Shown here: positions 34,001 through 47,400 of the stretch, in pieces
How positions within the stretch are numbered: position 1 is the first letter of the stretch
Layout: each line of letters opens with the position of its first letter
Source: Coprinellus micaceus
Taxonomy: Eukaryota > Basidiomycota > Agaricomycetes > Agaricales > Psathyrellaceae
Reading direction: 5' to 3'
Length of the DNA: 64,000 nucleotides
Assembly (NCBI GenBank): GCA_951394405.1
Contig: OX596337.1
Span: 1,674,001 to 1,738,000 of the forward strand
Translations under genes and position numbers: made by a program
Notes under the pieces: model-generated
Told to the model about the DNA's origin: nothing
The model's input: only the letters and a program-made list of their open reading frames with translations
Databases searched by the model: none

Positions 34001-37000
34001 TCACTATGAGGGGCCCCCAGCGTCTCGGGAAGGCCCTGGTGGACTCGGGTTACGCCCTTCCCTTGCTCATTCAAGTTGCCCAGCAAAGGCAGGCCTGCTT
34101 ATTCGTGACCAGGGATGCACCTCTGAAGTCCTTGGCGGGGCTGTTCGATGCGGTGTGTCTGCCCCTCGCTGCTTTCCTTGTGTCCCCCGCTTACTGTCTT
34201 CTTGCTCCCCATAGACTCATGGCGTTCTGCTTCAATACCTCGACCTCCTCACATCTCCTACCGTCGTCACTGCTCAAGACTACGCCGAAAAGATTCTCCC
34301 ACCTCTTGAGGACCTGGGCGAGAAATACGGCCTCTCTGCCCCCATTTGCATGCAGATTATTCGACCTGTACTACATGCCAAACTGCTCGTTCGTGCCATT
34401 CCCGTCTAATTTCGCGATCTCCTCCTGACACCGCCACACAGAAAAAGGCTGTCGAGATGGAGGCCGCAGAACGCGCTGCCGAGCGCATCGCGAATGAGGA
34501 GGCTGAAAAGCGCCTGAGGGCTGCCTTGGCCGCCAAGAAGGAACCAAGTAGCTCTGCATCTCGTGTCGCATCTCCCGTCGTGAGCACCTCGGGTTCGCCG
34601 GAGACCCCAGCCGAGGGTGCTACCGACGCAGCCCCCATGGAAGTCGATTCGAGCGCAATTGCCGAAGCCGCCCCAGACCCCATCCCTGAGAGCCCTTGGG
34701 TTCCGGAGCTTGAGGAACTGTTCGAAGCGGTCAGGAAAATTGCGTCGAGCAACGCAATTGATGTCATCGGTCCTGGGTTCTATCTCACCTTCTGGCAACT
34801 GTCCACTTACGACCTCAGCCCTCCCAAGGCATACGACGCTGAGAGTAACAAATTGCGCACCAAGAGCAGAGAGGAGGATAGCAAGTACATCCAGGCAGAT
34901 CGCTCGGGAGACCGGGCGAAGAGGATGACGGCACCCCAGCACAAGGCTCGGCGCGACAGGTGTAACCACTTCATTAACGCATTATCGCAGGAATACAAGG
35001 AGCAGCTGGCTTCGCGTCAGTTCACCATCAAGCGGTTGACGAAGGAGAAGTCGGCATGGTTTGCTCACGCTACCAAGTCGCCCATTCTGATTCAAGCTCT
35101 CATCGAGCACTGCATCCAACCACGCTGCCTGCTGTCACCGATGGACGCCGACTTTTGCGCCCAATTCATCAGGATGATGCACTTGCAAGGTACCCCAGGG
35201 TTCCATACCCTCATGTGCTACGACAAACTACTCGGTGATCAAGTCAAGGTTGTCGTCCTCTCCTGTACTGGCGACGAAGCTCGGAACTATGGCCGCTTCC
35301 TCCTAAGCATCCTGACGGATATGCACAAGTGGTACGTGGACGAGGAGGCCTACAACCGAGACAACCGCGTCAAGGTTGCTGGCAAGTTCGTACAGCTCCC
35401 GGGTTTGAGGAAGGTCTTGAACAAGCAGGACGACATCCTTCTGTACAGTAACTTCCAGCAGATAGTAAGGAAATGGCACAGGAAAATCGGCAAAGTAAGC
35501 TTTTTTGGTAAAACAAGGTCTGAATAAGAGTTGACATCTGTAACAGGGTCTTCTCGAGCTGCTCCAGACGGGCGAATTCATGCAGATCTACAATGCCATC
35601 CAAGTCCTGTCGGCAATCCTTCCAGCCTTCCCTATAACCGAAGCCAGTTCACAAGTCGGCCTGGAAATCTCGCAGACCGTCAAACAGATTGAGGAAGCAG
35701 AGAAGGGGTATCGAGAGGACTTGAAACTCCTCGCAACTTCGTACCTCACGGGGCTGGACCAACGCAAGGCGTTCTGGGCGCCTAAGGCGAATGGAACAAC
35801 TATCACTGCCGTCAACTCGACTGGGAGCCCAGCACCCCAGGAGAAGGCCAGGAGAGAACCCACAGGACCAAGTGCGGCTCAGCAAATCCAGCATTCGACC
35901 TCAACTTCCGACGATCGTCGCACCACCCCTTCCACTCAGCCCCAACAACCTCCAACAGCACCTCCCTCTGGTCCTCGAGCACAACAGTCTTCTTCGAATG
36001 CAGCTCCTTCATCCCAGTCAACCAAACTCTCCATGGATAGCATCCCCAAACCCGAGGTCATCAGGCGTGTGCGGACGGAGAACAGAAACTCGGACTCGCC
36101 GAGACCCGGAGATTCACCTCAGAAGTCCAGTCTTCCCCCACAGCAACAGGCTTATCAAGCCGGTCCTGGTCCTGACGCGCGTCCGATCCCCGTTTTCGAT
36201 TCGCGAGACCAACGCGAGGGGCGTGACAGAGGGTACCCGCCCCACCTTCAACGTAACGGACCCTCGCCTGGCCCAGGCCAGGGCGGAGCTCAGCATAGCT
36301 TGCCCAGCAACCCAATGCTCAAGGATGCGCTGGATCCTCAACGGCGGGTGATCGATGACAAGGGTCGCGCCGGACCTGGAAGGGATGGCATGCCCCCGCC
36401 AGCGATTCCTAGCCAGACGGTATCGGCCCAGGAGTTAAGAGAGACGGCCAGAGCGAGCTTACAGCAAGCGAGGAACGGGGATCGTGAGCGCGACCGAGAG
36501 AGGGACGGTGGACTAAGGAGGGGAGACGAACGAGATACTCGGGACTCTAGAGATTCCAGGGATATGTTGAGGGAGAGAGATAGGGTGGATAGGCGGGAAC
36601 CCGAGCGAGAGAGGGATAGAGACACTCGAGAGCAAGACAGAGACTTGCAGGAGAAAGATGTCAGGGATGTGAGGAACGCTAGGGATGCGCGTGACCGGGA
36701 CGGTAGAGACGGTGGTCGCGAAGGCAGGGACAGGACGGACCCCGGTCGCGTCGTAGCCCCCCGCGGCCGTGAGGCCAATGGTACCGGCCCACCCCCGCCC
36801 CCACCCCGCGTGAAGAGTCCTTCGCCCTTGACCGAGGGTCCAAGTCGCGCACCCAGTGTTGATAGCAGGGGCAGTGGAGGAAGAATGAGGTCAGATATGA
36901 TGGGAGAAGCTGACGGTAGGAGTGCTCCTGGCGGGAGGCCAGAGCCCGCGAACGCTGGAAGGCGTGATAGCCTTACTCACACACGCGAGCGGGCCAATCG

Positions 37001-38764
37001 CGAGAGGGAGACGGAGCGGGAGAGGGATAGGGAGCCAAGGGGGAGCGGAAGGGATAGGCACGGAGATAGGGACAGGGACCGTGGTGAAAGGGATAGAGAT
37101 CGCGATAGGGACCGGGAGAGGGACAGGTCAGAGAGGCCTTCAGACAGAGAACGCGAGAGGGAGCGGGACAGGGATAGACACAGGCGGGACGATAAAGAGC
37201 GGGAGAGGAGGGGAGGGGAAGATAAGGATAGGAAGGGAGCAGGCCCAGGACCTTTAGAGATCCTCCCAAATCGCCCGGAACCCAGCTCGAGGCAGCGAGG
37301 TATGCAAGACGAAGGGTTAGGTAAGCGCCGTAGAGGCGCGGAAGACGATGTAAGTCCCCGTTTCTCCGCTTTTATACCTTTATGGGGTTATAATTTGTGC
37401 CTCGATGATGTGTTCGAGTTACTGACGATGACGTTTGCGTTCTTCATAGTCTGACCGGGCGCCTAAGCGAAGCTCGAGGGAGAAAGGTGCACATCGGGAT
37501 GAGCGTGGTGGCCGTGGCGGACGAGGACCTGAGAAGGACGCTTCGCGCGATGATAGGCGGAGAAAGGATCGGGAGCTGCAAGACGAGAGGAAGAATGCGG
37601 ACAGTCGGGGGTCGAGCATCGAGAAGGTTTGTACCCACTTTCTTTCTCTCAATTTGGGGAAAGTCTGACCCACTGTTCAGCAGCAACCAGATAGACGACC
37701 TGGCGACCGTGATGACCGTTCTCAAGTATCCCAATCTCAACGTCCCACACCCTCGACACCTGCTACTGACCTCTTCGCCATAACCTCCGCCGTCCCTCAC
37801 TCTACCGGTGCCAATGATGTTCCCCTTAAGCCTCGAGGAGCATCACCCCCACGGGCCCCACGGATGGACAGGCGAGCGAATCAACAGGCTGCCGCTAGAG
37901 CTGCTCAGGCTGCTGCGGGTGGAGGCGGCAGTGGCAGCGGTGCTGGTGCGGGATCTGGTGGTGTAGGTGGAGGCCCCGGGGCCAGTCTCCGATCGAGAAT
38001 CAGCGATAATAAAGAAGGTGTGTACCCATTTAATGGTTAAGTTTGGAGATTATGGTTCGGTTCCACGGATGGCGTCCGGTGACTCTCCCATGAGGGGATT
38101 CGGCCGTGCGAGTCACCAGCGCGATCCCTCGCGGGCGGTCGAGACGTTTCGTTGTTCTGGGTCATTCAGAATGTTTGGGGATCGTTGGATGACAGAGCTA
38201 ATCTTGTAATCTTCACTAGGTGGAGCCCCGGGCAGAGCAAACGCACCTTCCGCTTCGGGCGTGCTTCCGCCGACTGGGCCTGCTGGTGGCGACGGTTCGT
38301 CTAGGGGCCCAAGAGATGACGGCCCATTCGGAAACTTGAGGAGAGAGGAGGACAGATCGGGGAGGTACGCCAGTCCGGATAGTTTGGATGGACATAGGAA
38401 GAGGACTGCCTCTGGTGCGTTGTTACCGTTTCTGTTTGTCCCCCAGAAAACTTTACTGACTTACGGGTTTTTCTCCTTTCGCGCCTTTTTGTCGCGCCTT
38501 TCCTTCTCGGCTTGGATAACAGAGCGGGAGAAGGAGCATTCCGAATCGTCAAGTGCCCCTGGCGGACCTCGTGGGCCAGCTAACAACGCAGGCCCTGGGG
38601 GAATTGGAGGACTTGGGCAAGATGCTCCTGGCATGCCCGCAAAGCGGCCGAAAATTGTCCGGAACCGGGTTGGGGGGAATAACCATGGGCTCGCGAGGAG
38701 AACGTTGCCTATCGACCCTGCGCATGGTGAGCCGAGGGGTGGAAGGCATGGGAGGGGCGATTGA
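31084..38764 (+). CDS. THO2: THO complex subunit 2 (TREX, mRNA export)
   Basis: Tho2 is the scaffold of THO, which couples transcription to mRNP assembly and export in the nucleus. Fourteen exons close to about 2247 residues: 31084-31148, 31201-31570, 31621-31748, 31799-32291, 32344-32442, 32495-33689, 33740-34152, 34215-34388, 34442-35494, 35547-37349, 37450-37626, 37681-38017, 38220-38414, 38523-38764. An alternative donor at 34404 adds five residues. THO2 markers include KFNLLREQSEGYSKL, PVWGKVISLIGYFDLDPNR, LWFRILRTSILPALPLI, GIVIQALRYVTNMGFDVL, ELIWKMAGIEPL, GPGFYLTFWQLSTYDLSPP and CCLLSPMDADFCA-type text (here CLLSPMDADFCAQFI). The last third is disordered and dominated by Arg-Asp/Arg-Glu dipeptides, typical of THO2 tails. 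Confidence 0.95.
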
Positions 38765-39326
38765 AGTTGCTTTATGAGTTAAGACCTATCCTGCCAAGTG
38801 GCTCGAACGTCGGGAATGGGGCTGCGTATCCTGCTTTACGGCTCGCACACGAGCTTCATGACATTTCTTGCATGCTGCATAGTGGGACTGTTTTCATTGC
38901 TGCTTGAATACGATATGATACATTTCGGTTTCTCTGGTATTCTATACATACATTCAATGATTTAGGTGGTTCTAAGGGAGTGTAAGGAGCATCTCGGAAA
39001 GCTCTAAGATAAAAAAGGTGACAGCGGACGGAACCTAGAAGCGGGTAGCAAGCAACAAAAACCCCAGGTTGGAGCAGGGACGATTAACGAGATGAGTCGA
39101 GGTCAGTGATACACAGTTGATGTGGGTTCTTCCGAGTTGAATCGTCAATGGAAGGGAATGTTACAAGGTATAATAATAAGGGGTAACTGATGCAGGCGCG
39201 ATAGCGATTAGTGTTGAAGTGAGGCGCTATGGCGGGGTCCAATGATGATGGGCGTAATGGGGACTCGGATGAATCCTGACGAGTGGTGCAATTAATTTTC
39301 GCCACTCTTAATGTGTGAGGCGGCGA
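38765..39326. other. Convergent 3' region
   Basis: THO2 and GTP cyclohydrolase converge here. The 562 bp are AT-richer than their surroundings and show no coding frame. Probable 3' UTRs; no repeat seen. Confidence 0.55.
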
Positions 39327-40331
39327 TTATTTCTTGATGAGAGTAAGGAACTCGTCGCGTGTCTTCTGCTGGGTACGGAAGCACCCCAGCATGCATGACG
39401 TTACGGTGCTTGACCCGGGTTTCTGGACGCCTCGCATGGTCATACACATGTGCCTGGGTTATGGAGAGATTAGATTAGATCGAGGAGCCCAGATCCCGTC
39501 TTTGCGGGAGAAGCAGTTGCATTGGCACTCACGTTGCCTCCATGACCACTGCAACCCCACGAGGGTGGATTGCTTCCTGTACGGTAATAGCGATCTGTCG
39601 TGTGAGACGCTCCTGGACTTGGAGTCGGCGACTAAATGTTTCTGCGATGCGCGCGAGCTTTGAGAGGCCCAGGACGAGTTTGTTGGGGATATATGCAATG
39701 TGCACCTGAGATTGGAAGGTGAATTGTCAGAAACGGGTTAAGAGCGCACTAAATTTTGGAGAAGAGAAGAGAAGAGAAGGCCGACCTTTCCCGTAAATGG
39801 CACCAAGTGATGTTCGCAAAGACTCGAGATCTCGATATCCCTGACGATGACCATCTCATCGTGGTCCTCGGCGAATACGGCATCGTTGATCACGTCCGCG
39901 AGGCGTTCCTCGTAGCCCTTTGTCATGTAGAGCAGAGCCTGGCTGTAACGCTCGGGGGTTCGGAGGAGGCCTTCGCGGTCGGGGTCTTCACCGATGCAGT
40001 CCAAAATTTCGCGGATAGCAAGGGCCATCCTCCGCTCCCTGTCCGCCTTTTCCTCTGGGGTGGCATTGAGGCGGTTTATGGTGGACTTTGCTGGCCATCC
40101 GAGGCCGTTGGGGTCAGGGACGAGAGGGGACTCTGAGGTGGGTGGGGGCTGGTTCTCGAGGATGGGGGTGGACACGCCGGACTTGCGGAAGCCGTAGCCA
40201 TCGCGGGATGCTGGACGACGTGGAACATATGTGGTGGCTGAGGTCGCGCCGGTCTTTGGGTCTGTCTGGAGGCGGTTGAGATGTGCTGAGAGCTGGGCGA
40301 CCTCGGAAGCACCGTCGATTTGGAAAGACAT
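39327..40331 (-). CDS. FOL2: GTP cyclohydrolase I
   Basis: This enzyme converts GTP to 7,8-dihydroneopterin triphosphate, the first step of folate and pterin synthesis. Three exons (40331-39786, 39705-39533, 39453-39327) encode 281 residues. The catalytic core starts near residue 95 ([24 protein letters not shown]). Zinc and active-site residues are seen in [11 protein letters not shown] and in [10 protein letters not shown], and the C-terminus has SCMLGCFR and FLTLIKK. The N-terminal 90 residues are an unstructured Pro/Ser-rich extension, common in fungal members. Intron 1 (80 nt) contains a GA-rich purine tract, which reads as a polypyrimidine run on the coding strand. Confidence 0.95.
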
Positions 40332-40537
40332 GGCTGAGAATTCAGAAAGGAAATTCACGAACAGCACTCTGGGTCCAAATTTTTGTGACGGGCGAGGTTA
40401 GGGTTAAGCGTTCCCGATCTGTGGTTCGCTCTTCCCTAATCCATACGGCCAGCGTCTCGGGACCCTCTTGCTCGTTGCGAAGCTCCATCCCGGAGACATA
40501 AATATGAATACAGAATGCCTGTCACTGGGAAACAGCC
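40332..40537. promoter_or_regulatory. Divergent promoter, FOL2 and ABC gene
   Basis: Only 206 bp separate the two ATGs, so both genes share this interval. No specific binding site is recognised. Confidence 0.5.
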
Positions 40538-43500
40538 ATGCGTATCCCGACCCCCGCTGCAAATTGTTCAAAGATGCGCGCCCGTCTCTCCTCCTCCAAG
40601 AAACACATCTTCCCCTCCGACTTTCACCTCCCCGCACGCTCTGCCTCGACCTCCAAGGCCCACAAATCCGGCCCAGAATCCGTGTACGATGCCTGGCTAA
40701 AGTCCAGGGAGATGCCCAGCCAGAAGGGCGTGTATCTCGTCCCCGGCGCACCCAGACCGCTAACTCTCGAGAACTTCCACTTGGCGTGCTATGTCTCGCA
40801 GACCTGCATATACGACCTGGTGCGCTTCACGTCTTTCGAACGAGTGGCGACATGCCTGACACCGGGCAGTTTAAAACGTTGTGGGGGCTGCACCCGTTGC
40901 GCTCGACGTTCATGGTGTCGCTCAACATAGTCCGGAGTCTATTCCCCGCCTTCCGAGGTTATTCCCAGGTCCGTTATCTACCCCGCGTCCTTTGAGCGCG
41001 TTCTGACGGCCACACAGGCTCTAATCATCGACGAGGTATGCCTAGCCTCTCCCGATACCACTGTTGACTAAATTTCTCCCTCACTAGTTCCAGTCCCTGA
41101 TTGGATCGGGCGACTTCACGTGGACTCGCCTCCTATACCTCTTATCGTCAGAGATACTCAGGAGGGTAGTCGAAGGTGCCATTGAGAACCTGCTGTGAGT
41201 CGCCCGCTTTTGTCCCTACCGCTTCAGGCAACTCAGACTCGACAATTTGGCACGGCACAGCTCCGCCAATGAAACCATAGTCCTTGGCTCAGCCCGCTTT
41301 TTCATCGAATACAAGCAGATGGAACACCGCGTCAAGCTCGACGTCCCCACACTAGCGGATCCCCAAGTACGCGACCTACTCCAGGAGTCGGACCTCTTCG
41401 CCCGCTCGTTCAGCGGCGGCGGCTTCGGCTTCATCTCCCCGCTCGACTTCCTCAACCTCTTCTCCCTCGTCATCGAAATTATCTCCCATCTTTGGCTCAT
41501 AGTCACCCTCACACGGGATGCAACCGCATTTGGCGTCCTGCTATTCTCGATAGCGTCTGCACTGCTTCCCTTTTTCCTTTCACGGTTCACACACGAAACG
41601 AGCGGGTACGATAATCCTATCTCCGAGAAGGAGATGCGCGCGGCGGAGAAGCAGGAAAGGATGCGGAGTTTGGCGTACAGCGAAACGCACAGGCCCGAGA
41701 TCGCGCTGTTTGGTCTGGGAGAGTGGATTCTCAACTCGTGGAGTGCTGCACGTAAGGTCGTTCTGGCCTCTGAGGCACCAGTCTCGCGGACAACTTCCGT
41801 TCACTTTGCGGATTTAATGTACGCCTTGCAGAACGTACGTTGCTTCTATAACTCTTTGATTTTTCCCAAGCTAACCGATATCAATATTACTTGCAGCTCC
41901 CTGTCCTTCTAATCCTCCAATCAACGAGCACCTCTCTTGGCGCCCTAACTGCCTACCGAACCTCGATCCAATGCGCGCTGTTCGCAGTTAGTAACCTCGT
42001 CTCGACAGCAAAGATGGCGTTCCAGGGCCTGTTCTTGATGTCCGCCTTCTCCGCGAGCATGAAGCTCAAGCCCAAACTACATCCGAGGAACGAAGATGTG
42101 GCCCGCTACATGTCGAAACCTGGAGGCATGAGCATCGATGTCAAGTACGTTTCTTCCCCAGACACTCCTTTCGTTTCATCTGTTCTGGTTTCGTTCCGCC
42201 TTTACTCCGGATGGTTCATTTCGCCATTCTACCTTTCCCCCTCTTCTTCATCACCCTACTGCGCCCCAATTCACTGTTTCCCCTCCGTTCACCCCGCGAT
42301 ACACTGATTTCTTTATCTTTGCTTCACTTCCGGCCCTTTACCCTGCACAGCAGACCCTGACTGACGTCATGAACCCGCAGAGGATTGTCGTATACCTATC
42401 CGGGCTGCCCAGATCCGGCATTGCGTAACATCACATTTTCCCTGGAGGCCGGAGAGACGCTGGCGATCGTTGGCTACAATGGATCTGGTACGCATTTTTG
42501 CCTCAATTCAATAGAGTCGGGCAAACACACCGACTCTATCACATCGTCACTATTAACCTCTTTCCTCTTTTCTCCTCTTCCCCGTTTGCCCCGCGACACG
42601 GTGATTCGGTTTGCTTTGTGTCCGCCGTCAATCGTCGATTCGTCTGCCACGATGCGCTGTGTGATGACGTGACGAACTAAACTCTAAACCGGCATCGACA
42701 ACGTGGGCAATAGGCAAATCAACGCTCGCTAAGATCCTCCTACGCATCACCGACTTCGACAAAGGCGCTCTCCTCGTCAATGGGAGCGACATCCGCCGCA
42801 TCCACCCAGACGAGTATCACCGGCACACCACGGCCGTCTTCCAGGGCTTCTCCAAGTTCAACTCGACCGTCAAGGAGAATGTGGGCCTCGGGAATGTCGA
42901 TAAAATGAGGTACCGACCCGCCGTGGAGACCGCTGTGCACCTCGCCGAAGCAGACAACCTCGTCGAGAGTTTACCTAGGGGACTGAAGACGCAGTTGGAG
43001 GTGCCTGGGTTTGAAGGGATCAGTTATCCAGGCATGACTGGGGGTATGGGGTTCGGTGGGATGGGTGGCGGATGGGGATACGGAAGTGGGAGTGGTTCGA
43101 ATGATCAGCGGCAGGGGTTGAGCGGTGGAGAGTGGCAAAGGATTGCGCTCGCGAGGTCGTTCATGAGGGCGAATGAGCCTGAGGTGGATTTGTTGGTGTT
43201 CGACGAACCGGTGAGTTTCTCTCCTGGCCATTCTTGTGTTCCACCCGCTCGTGTTCCACCGCTTCCTGCACCTCCCCATCCCCCAGATTATTTTCCGAAT
43301 CACTGTCCGAATTTTGACTGACACATCGGCGCCTAAACAGACATCAAGTCTCGACGCCCACGCCCAGAACCAAATCTTCGAGACCATCGCAAAGATCTCA
43401 AAGACACCGAGTGGGGATAAGCGCAAGACTGTTGTCTATATCACACATCGACTCTCAACAGCACGCAGAGCAGATAAGGTGGCCATGATGGACAAAGGCG

Positions 43501-43786
43501 TAAGTAGTTTATCTGATAGGTCATTTATTGAGCGTTGGTGCTGACTTGCCTTTTCTCCTCCTCCTTCGCTCGCGGCCCTTCCTTGGCTTTTACCCTTTCA
43601 TTTCACCTCGTATGACCTCTTCCCAATTCCTCTCACCCTCACTTCCACCTCACCTTCGCCTTCCTTTCCGCGATGCATTGCAATTGGCTTTGCGTTCCAT
43701 TCCAGACCATGACCGAGTTTGGTACCCATGAGGAGCTTATGGTCAAGAACGGCTCGTACGCTGCTCTGTATCGCGCTTCGATTTAG
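40538..43786 (+). CDS. ABC transporter-like protein, single nucleotide-binding domain
   Basis: Ten exons (40538-40819, 40870-40968, 41018-41035, 41088-41194, 41228-41834, 41897-42144, 42381-42487, 42714-43210, 43341-43499, 43706-43786) encode about 734 residues; exon 3 is 18 nt. The N-terminal half is a divergent membrane region with only a few clear helices (for example FSLVIEIISHLWLIVTLT and FGVLLFSIASALLPFFL). The C-terminal ABC domain has Walker A GYNGSGKST (split by an intron), the Q-loop (AVFQGFSKFNSTVKENVGLG), signature LSGGEWQRIALARS, Walker B DLLVFDEPTSSLD and the H-loop YITHRLSTARRADK. A Gly-rich insertion (GMTGGMGFGGMGGGWGYGSG) sits just before the signature. The substrate is unknown. 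The family is seen in basidiomycetes. Confidence 0.86.
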
Positions 43787-44420
43787 ATGCCCCTCTCGCC
43801 CTCTCCCCTGTCTTGCTTTTGCTTCCCTCGCATTCATCTCCGCCTTTCTTCGACTTCCGCGCCGTTCCATTTCGCAGTTCCGCCATTCCGTTTTGCTCCT
43901 ATTCCCCCCTCTCACACTCAATCCAGCAGTCTTCTCGTTCGCATTCGCATTGCCATTCTCGTATGTATGTGTGCGTCACGTCAGCTCCAGCATCCTTTTT
44001 TATTTCACTCTCATTCTCTCGCTCTTCTCGCATCATGTAGCCAACATTTCCTCATTTCACTACTCTTCTTGTCATTGTTCATCTATCTATACACACCACA
44101 TACAAGTCCTCCGTCTGCTGCATCTCGTTTCATTCAGTTCATAAAGACCCCCGCATTTTGTAAAGTAGTCGTACGCATGTAGTATAGTAGTTACGAGTAG
44201 TTAAGTTAGTTGTACGTCAATCAGTGTATCATAGGCTTCCCATGTCTGGTTTGCTGTACTACATACGGCCCCATTGCCATTGTCCGTGCATTTGCCCATC
44301 GTCAATACTACTTTCCCCTTTACTTTCCCCAGAGACGGTCCGTGTATCCAGGACTCGGATACGATTAGTTGAGACTCGAAACTACATCTAGTCTATGTAT
44401 CTACTCTTCGAACCCGCCAC
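43787..44420. other. Convergent 3' region
   Basis: The 634 bp between the ABC and PHO81 stops are C/T-rich on the plus strand and contain a few open frames that look like low-complexity artefacts. No gene is supported. Confidence 0.5.
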
Positions 44421-47400
44421 CTACATCTCTCTCGCTGGGCGGTCAATAAACGACATCGTGCTTCTGTCAAAATACGCGTCTACTGCTTGGCTATCGCTCT
44501 CGGCCGAGGTGAGCTGAGGAAACTCCTCCGGGCTGCCCAAAACGCCAACAATAAGCTCAGCGCTTCTAATCCCATCGACGACAGATGGCACTCGGATCTA
44601 CACCAAGGTAACGAGTCAGAAAAGACACGAAAACGAATGGTTTTGTCATCGAACAGAGTCGGAGATGAAAAAGCGAACGGGAGATGATTGTGGGTTCGAG
44701 TTGGTTAGAAAGGAAAGAGGTTGTTGTTGAAATGACGGGATGTTGATAGGGCACCACAGGGAAGGAAGGGGAATTGGAGGAAAGGTGCCGTTGAGGGACA
44801 GAAGGAGAGAAAGAAGACAAGGGGAAAACAGGAATAATCATTATCAGGGTCTTTACGGGAAACTGGAAGGTGTGAGACTCACCAAGAGTTTGGCGTCAAT
44901 GAATATCCCAAGGAGATTATTCGATTTTGCGAATTCGACGGCGGCGCCGATGCTGCGTGCGCGCTGGTCGTCTCCAGCTGACCCGAAGGCCGTCTTGCTC
45001 GTGGCATCTAGGGTAGAGGGGCCGCCTCCACATCTCGAAGCAAAGAACACAGGGTCTGTGGAAACAAGGGCCCAAAGCATCCAGAGATAACGGATATGAA
45101 AGTGGACATAGAAGGTAGGCGTCGGTTAGAGAGCCGCAAGTATCTGAGAGGAGGCGACTTGGCGCTGGACAGGACTCACAATTGGGTTGCTTCCAGTTGA
45201 GCGCGGCGCAGACATCCGGTGCGAAGGACGAAAAGGCGACCTTGCGTCTTGAGTCGGGAGAGCCGATACCAGCTGAGACACCGTAAATGGTGCGAAGAAC
45301 AGAATCGACATATGCGTTCAGATTGAGCTGTCGACCCAGATTGAGCTGTTCGATGGTGCCTGTAGCCGGGTATGCCAATTCGAGAACGATGTTGTATGAC
45401 GTCGGGACGCTCTAGACCAATGGAGTCCGTTTAATACCACAGCCTGCTCGTAACAAGCAATTAGGGAACAGTGGTTCGTACCTTGAGAAGATATTCCAAC
45501 GAAACCATGCATGTGGACAGCACCTGCGTGTACTCCCGACCTCCCATGGCCCCGGGAGTTAGATCGCACTGTCTTCCAGAGGCCCGGGCAAGGGCTTCGA
45601 ACTGCTCCAGAGTTACGTCCGCGACCCCAAGCTCGGACACAATACCAGGCAGCAGCCATTCAGAGTAAACAACAGGATGCAAGTCCCGTGTAACCTGCAC
45701 GACAACATGCAGGTAGCATCCACAGAGGGAAGAGTGCGTAAGGGGTAAGCCTTCCGATCGATTGCTGGTGAACGCTGGTGACGTATTGCTTGAAGCGGTA
45801 GCCATGTTCATCTGGCCCATCTGGCCAGAATAACCGAAAGAAGAGTCAGAAGCGATTTCGGTAGACTTCCAATAGGTCTCAACATCCCCACCGACTTCCA
45901 AGGTAACACCTTCGAAAGCGTGGATGATATTTATTTGGAAGTCAACCTGTCCCGTCGTTTAGATCACCGTCCCATGACAATGATAACATGACCACTTACC
46001 TCGCCAATGGTGTGCAGTCGATGGTCCAGAACTGGGACGCTCAGCGACTCGTTGTTGCGGGCCCCTACAAACATCGAGGGCAGAGCGACGGCCCTTCCGA
46101 TCGTCTTGGTTCCAAAGTTCGGATAAACGGAGAATTCAAGGGAAAGGTCGTCCAGCGACGGAGTTTGGAATGCGAAGTATCCTTCTCCATGTTGCGGTGG
46201 AAGCATCATTGAGTATGGGGCAGAATTGACGTTAGAGCTGGTCGTCATCACCAATTTTAGCGGACTTGTCGTCAAAAGATACTCGTCCTTGAACACCGGG
46301 CTGATTAGGCGATGATGGAGCCGAACGCTGGGTCTCTGGGACGAGGAAGACGATCGATGGCTGATGGAGATCTGAACGAGGTGGTTGTTGACGAGGTAGT
46401 TGTGCCCGTAGACTCTATGGGGCATGATGGGAGGAGGGAGGGAAAGAGAGGGTATCATGTCGATTTCAGGATCGAGGGAAGGGTCGACGTATGGCGATAT
46501 ACTCGCGGAGCGCAGGAAGGTGAGGCGGCCGGGTGCTTCGTCCTTGTTGGCGTCTAGCAGAAGAGCAAGGGATGGATGGTGGCCGTACCACGCTGCGTAG
46601 TGAGCACCGAGATGCCCAAACTCGTCGCGATGCGAAGCCTTCGCTCCCTTGTTGAGCAGCACGCGTACGCACGCAGTATGGCCGTGTCGCGCAGCATGCA
46701 GCAGTGGCGTCCACTCGTGGTACTTGTCGGCTTTGTCCCAGCCTTCGATCGGTAAGAGGAGCTGGCAAACGTCTACATGTCCCTTCTGGGCGGCGAGATG
46801 CATGGGGTACTCCCCGTTAGTATTAGGGACGGGGGCTGCCCGATACTTGAGGAGGAGGTCCACAACGTCGACATGACCCGCTTGCGCGGCGAGAGACAAG
46901 GGACTGAGATCCCCTGAAGCAGTAGGAGACTGAGCCGACACCCTTCCTTCTTCGAGGAGCATGCGCACACAGTTAACGTTGCCTTTGACAGTGGCATAGA
47001 CCAGAGGGCTGTAATTGTCGCGATCGAGCGAATTTGGAGCTATATGGGCTCTCAACAGTTGCCGACAAACTTCAGGATGCCCCTTCATAGCAGCGTAATG
47101 CAACGCAGTTCGGCCGTAAAGGTCTGGCTTGTTGATTGGAACACCATTTCGCAAGCAGAGGTCGACCAAGCGCTCGGTGCCTTCGATAGATGCCTCGTGG
47201 AGACATGTCCGACCGTTGATATCATCCACGAAGTGGTAGTCGAACGGTGTCGAGAGGGAGGAAAGGATGAGGTCTCCTAGGTCGGCAGGTGCATGGATAA
47301 TGACATTCCAGAGCATTCTGGTGATATTGCCGTTGGGTGCGTGCAGTTGTCTCAAGACGTCGGTCGAGGCAACGCATTCTTTGATAGCTGCTAGGTCTCC

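Noticed and set aside
36338..37269. Repetitive block resembling a tandem repeat or CRISPR-like array
   Set aside because: The repeats are irregular and follow the codon frame for Arg-Asp/Glu pairs in THO2; there are no equal-length spacers.
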